In this document: positions 5,556 to 8,679 of the stretch, one piece after another
How the letters are laid out: each line of letters starts with the position of its first letter
Numbering within the stretch: position 1 is the first letter of the stretch
Source of the DNA: an uncultured Muribaculaceae bacterium
GTDB lineage: Bacteria > Bacteroidota > Bacteroidia > Bacteroidales > Muribaculaceae
Length of the DNA stretch: 8,679 nt
Direction: 5' to 3'
Assembly (NCBI GenBank): GCA_910586175.1
Contig: CAJUIJ010000103.1
Location: 1-8,679, forward strand
The notes under the pieces: generated by a model
Seen by the model: only the letters and a program-made list of their open reading frames with translations
The model's database searches: none
What the model was told of the DNA's origin: nothing
Translations under genes and position numbers: made by a program

Positions 5556-8500
5556 ATGGATGCGCAGAAAAAGCATACAGGCAAGAGGCGGGTACTCAGG
5601 ATACTTGCTTGGACCGGAGTCGGAATCGTCGGCCTTGCATTGGTGTGCGTGCTGGCGTTGGCGGGTTTTCTGCTTTGGCTGACGCCGGAGCGGCTCACCC
5701 GCATAGTGAATGAAGAGGCATCGGAATATGTCAATGCCGACGTGCGGGCCAGCGACGTGCGCTACACTCTCTGGAGCACATGGCCGCGGCTCGTGGTGGA
5801 GCTCGACTCGCTGCATGTGAGAAGCCGCAACTTCGACACGCTGAGCGCAGCCGAGCGCAGGGCGCTTCCCGACAGTGCGGACTTCCTGCTCTCTACAGGT
5901 GCAATGCGGTGCGGACTTAACCTCAAAGGGTTGATGGCCCACAAGATATTGCTCCGCAACGTGGAAGTGGATTCACTGCGGCTTAACTTAGTGGCTGTGA
6001 CCGACAGTCTCAATAATTTCGATATTGTGCAATCTTCAGGCCGAGAAGAAGTGCCATACTTTCACATAGACGGACTTACAATAAAGCGAGGAGGTGCAAT
6101 AAGCTACACCGGGGTGGCCTCCGATTCACAGGCGAAGGTTCAGCTTGATGCAGCCAGCCTGACCCCGGTGAGCGGTAAATCTGACAGCTACGCGCTGCGG
6201 CTTGCCGGTGATGTGGCGGTGAACAGCAACGGAGTGACATTTCTCGACAACTTCCCGTTCAAACTCGATGGAGATGTGTCCATGCGTTTCAAACCGTTCG
6301 GCATAAGCACTGATGATTATCGTGTGGCTCTCGGTAAAATTAAAGGTAATGTGTCGATGGATATCGATATGGGGGGTGAGATGCGGCTCAACAGCTTCAA
6401 TTACCGCTTGCAGACAGTGACGCTCAACGACATAATGTCGGCACTCCCCTGGCTCAACTTGCCGGTGATGCAGCGGCTGCATGCCGACTTGGGTATGAAC
6501 CTGTCTGCGCGACTCACCACGCCATACGTCTTCTCGTCGGCATATCTCCCGTCGGTGACGATAGATTTCAGCGTGCCCGACGGAGAGGTGAGTTATAAAC
6601 TTGCCGACGGCGACATATACCGGCTCGATAAGGCAGCACTCAACGGCAGCATGATATTTGATGGTCACGACCCGTCGGCCTCATATGTCGATATACCTGC
6701 GATGCGGGTCAGCGGAATGGGAGCAGATGTGGATATGTCAGCGCGTATCACCTCGCTCACCACAGAGCCGGAGGTGCATGCCGATGTCAAAGCTAAGTGC
6801 AACCTCGACCGTCTTGCCACGAATGTTAAAGAGATACGGTCATACAGACCCCATGGCGAAGTTGAAGTGGATGCAGCCCTTGAGTTCAGGTTTGTCAAAG
6901 GTGTATTATATGGCACTTCTACACGGGTGCAGGTCAACTCAGACCAGGCATCAGCCAATGTTGGAAAATACAGGATAGCCGTGCAAGGGTTGCAACTCAG
7001 CACATCAGAGAGCTATGCCGATGCATTGACACGTAGCGCAGCCATGAGCGATGTGCCGCTGATGGTGGATATGAGTGCCCGCAGGCTACGGATGGAATCG
7101 GCAGCCGACACGCTTGTGATGGACATGCTCGGCACGCGCGGAAAGGCCTATATGGGCCGGCGCGGCGCGGGAGAAGTGGTGCGCCATATGTCGGCGCTGA
7201 TGGCCGGTGACCGTACCATATTCGAGAGCAAAGGGATCAAGGGTGACATGAAAGGATTGAGTGTGAGGATAGATGCCGATATGCTTCGCGATTCGGTGGC
7301 TGTGCCATCGTTCGTTACACCTTCCGGATGGGGAGCGGACAGCGATGCGCTCGGCACACTCGCACATACGCCGCAATATCTTGACATAAAGGTCCCTGCC
7401 GGGTTTGCGCGATTCATGTCGTGTTGGCGTGCAGGTGTGGAGGTGCGTTTGGCCGGAGCCAATGTCGCCACTCCCGGGTTCAAAAGCACCAACAGTTTGC
7501 GTGACCTCAACCTCAGGGCCACGCTTGACACCGTGACACTGCGCCACGTTACACTGCGCAGCGGCGCATCGGCAGGCCGCGTGTCAGGCCAGGTTAGCAA
7601 TCTGCGACAGTTTCTCGCCGGTGCCGGTCATGCACCTCTGCGGGTAAAGCTCGACATGGATCTTGACACCATACAGATCAATCACCTTGCGCGTTCATAT
7701 ACGGATGCGCACCCGGAATCGGCTATAGCGCGTGGCGATAAAGAGGCGATGGCTGCCGGCATAGATACTATAGCCTGCCTTGTGCCGCGCAATGTGGAGG
7801 CCGACATACATTTCAAGGCGGCCCAGACGCGCTATATCAACCTGCACCTGTATGACCTTGACGGACGGCTGCGGGTGGCAGACGGGCTTGCCGTGGTCGA
7901 TACTCTGCATATAGGCTCCGACTTCGGAGAGGCGGCTCTTCGGCTTCACTACGACACCCGCAATGTAGACAATATGGGCATGGACATGCGCGTAGGCATA
8001 TCGGATGTCAATGTGGTGAACTTCTTCAAGAATTTCCGGAAATTGGCAAAGGCATGGCCTGCGGTCAATAACCTGAGCGGCACCTTGTCGGCAGATGTTA
8101 CGGGACGTATGCAGATATTTCCCAACATGTATATCGACGTGCCGTCGGTATGGGTGAACGGTCATGTGCGGGGGCGCGACCTTGAGTTGAAGCAGAACAA
8201 ATTTATCAGGCATGTCACACGCATGCTCATGATACCCTCGTCAGACCCTTTGCATATCAAAGATATTGATATACATGCAGCGGTGCATACAAATCTGATT
8301 GAGGTATTCCCGTTTACATTTGAAGTGTGCAATTACAAGTTGGGGCTTATGGGTCTTAACAACCTGCGTGGGGATATATACTACCATATCGGAGTGGAGA
8401 AATGGCCGTTGAAGATGCCGTTCGGGGTAAATGTCAAGGGTACGTTCCGCCATCCGGAGCTACGCTTCGGAGGTCAGGGGTGGCATGACCGCAATGGCGC

Positions 8501-8606
8501 AAAAATAACGGTCGGAGTCGATGACTCCAACCGTATAAACATGCTTAAGATGGCTCGCCGCGGCATGGGCGAGTTTGTACACAGCGCAGCCGTATACAAT
8601 GAATAA
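5556..8606 (+). CDS. AsmA-like membrane-anchored envelope protein
   Basis: This is a 1016-residue protein of the AsmA type. A basic N-terminus (KKHTGKRR) precedes one membrane segment at about residues 14-42, placing the long remainder in the periplasm. The segment after it reads TPERLTRIVNEEASEYVNADVRASDV, the usual AsmA opening. The body is almost entirely amphipathic beta strands (repeated LRLNL, VSMDIDM, VRIDADM-type patterns), as in the repeating beta-groove architecture of AsmA, TamB and YhdP. The final 250 or so residues resemble the AsmA C-terminal region. Relatives are implicated in phospholipid movement to the outer membrane or in outer-membrane homeostasis; the exact cargo here cannot be told. 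I chose the ATG at 5556; the longer TTG reading from 5526 would start in the loop of the upstream hairpin and put ten hydrophobic residues before the basic region. It may be cotranscribed with topA. Confidence 0.85.
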   Translation: MDAQKKHTGKRRVLRILAWTGVGIVGLALVCVLALAGFLLWLTPERLTRIVNEEASEYVNADVRASDVRYTLWSTWPRLVVELDSLHVRSRNFDTLSAAERRALPDSADFLLSTGAMRCGLNLKGLMAHKILLRNVEVDSLRLNLVAVTDSLNNFDIVQSSGREEVPYFHIDGLTIKRGGAISYTGVASDSQAKVQLDAASLTPVSGKSDSYALRLAGDVAVNSNGVTFLDNFPFKLDGDVSMRFKPFGISTDDYRVALGKIKGNVSMDIDMGGEMRLNSFNYRLQTVTLNDIMSALPWLNLPVMQRLHADLGMNLSARLTTPYVFSSAYLPSVTIDFSVPDGEVSYKLADGDIYRLDKAALNGSMIFDGHDPSASYVDIPAMRVSGMGADVDMSARITSLTTEPEVHADVKAKCNLDRLATNVKEIRSYRPHGEVEVDAALEFRFVKGVLYGTSTRVQVNSDQASANVGKYRIAVQGLQLSTSESYADALTRSAAMSDVPLMVDMSARRLRMESAADTLVMDMLGTRGKAYMGRRGAGEVVRHMSALMAGDRTIFESKGIKGDMKGLSVRIDADMLRDSVAVPSFVTPSGWGADSDALGTLAHTPQYLDIKVPAGFARFMSCWRAGVEVRLAGANVATPGFKSTNSLRDLNLRATLDTVTLRHVTLRSGASAGRVSGQVSNLRQFLAGAGHAPLRVKLDMDLDTIQINHLARSYTDAHPESAIARGDKEAMAAGIDTIACLVPRNVEADIHFKAAQTRYINLHLYDLDGRLRVADGLAVVDTLHIGSDFGEAALRLHYDTRNVDNMGMDMRVGISDVNVVNFFKNFRKLAKAWPAVNNLSGTLSADVTGRMQIFPNMYIDVPSVWVNGHVRGRDLELKQNKFIRHVTRMLMIPSSDPLHIKDIDIHAAVHTNLIEVFPFTFEVCNYKLGLMGLNNLRGDIYYHIGVEKWPLKMPFGVNVKGTFRHPELRFGGQGWHDRNGAKITVGVDDSNRINMLKMARRGMGEFVHSAAVYNE

Positions 8607-8628
8607 TTAATAATGAATAATTAATAAT
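8601..8628. repeat. 14-bp tandem duplication spanning the AsmA-like stop codon
   Basis: GAATAATTAATAAT is present twice head to tail, at 8601-8614 and 8615-8628, with no mismatch. The first copy supplies the last glutamate codon and the TAA stop of the AsmA-like gene; the second repeats GAA TAA just downstream. It is purely A/T apart from one G per copy. It may be a slippage duplication or the edge of a dispersed AT-rich repeat. Confidence 0.85.
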
Positions 8629-8636
8629 TTAAGTTT

Positions 8637-8653
8637 CGCAAGTTCAACTTGCG
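8637..8653. repeat. Perfect palindrome after the AsmA-like gene
   Basis: CGCAAGTT (8637-8644) and AACTTGCG (8646-8653) are perfect inverted repeats around a single C. As RNA this would fold as a six-pair stem with a five-base loop, TTCAA. No T-run follows on the plus strand (GTTGACAG), so a classical terminator is doubtful; it could be a protein-binding site or part of a dispersed repeat that continues beyond the window. Confidence 0.55.
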
Positions 8654-8663
8654 GTTGACAGAT

Positions 8664-8676
8664 TGTAAAATTTACA
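8664..8676. repeat. Second small palindrome at the right edge
   Basis: TGTAAA (8664-8669) and TTTACA (8671-8676) are perfect inverted repeats around one A. It lies ten bases after the CGCAAGTT palindrome and just before the window ends, so its context is cut off. The stem is AT-rich and too short to be a stable RNA hairpin; an operator-like DNA site for the next gene is possible but unproven. Confidence 0.35.
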
Positions 8677-8679
8677 GAT

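Noticed and set aside
5513..5713. Separate 66-residue plus-strand frame overlapping the AsmA-like N-terminus
   Set aside because: It is out of frame with a strongly supported gene and has no recognisable features.

Overview
The window looks like a chromosomal stretch from a Bacteroidales bacterium, possibly of the Muribaculaceae/Porphyromonadaceae type. This rests on protein content (MeaB, paired DUF1573 proteins, a TopA without zinc ribbons, a long AsmA-like protein), the near absence of Shine-Dalgarno sequences, A-rich leaders, and two matches to the Bacteroides -7 promoter box TAnnTTTG. The family assignment is inference; no species is claimed.

Layout. Two gene groups are transcribed divergently from an AT-rich region at about 2831-3059. 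Leftwards (minus strand) run a short secreted DUF1573 protein (2441-2830), a longer secreted DUF1573/Ig-like protein 11 bases further on (1362-2429), a gap of about 200 bases holding a 24-bp tandem repeat (1195-1330), and the GTPase chaperone gene meaB (57-1154). Rightwards (plus strand) run topA, DNA topoisomerase I (3060-5417), and a 1016-residue AsmA-like membrane-anchored protein (5556-8606). The 138 bases between topA and the AsmA gene carry two hairpins. The last 76 bases carry a 14-bp tandem duplication and two small perfect palindromes.

How the genes relate. The two DUF1573 genes almost certainly form one transcription unit. MeaB would serve B12-dependent methylmalonyl-CoA mutase in the succinate-propionate pathway, but no mutase gene is in the window. 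TopA is core housekeeping. The AsmA-like protein belongs to the envelope and may share readthrough from topA.

No mobile element, CRISPR array, phage gene, defence system or RNA gene was recognised. The genes are ordinary core genes, and I do not see a new multi-gene system. The interest lies between genes: the 24-bp minisatellite, whose minus strand is open as an 8-residue repeat ending in a GTGA overlap with an alternative meaB start; the structured topA leader; the hairpin abutting the AsmA-like start codon; and the repeats after that gene.
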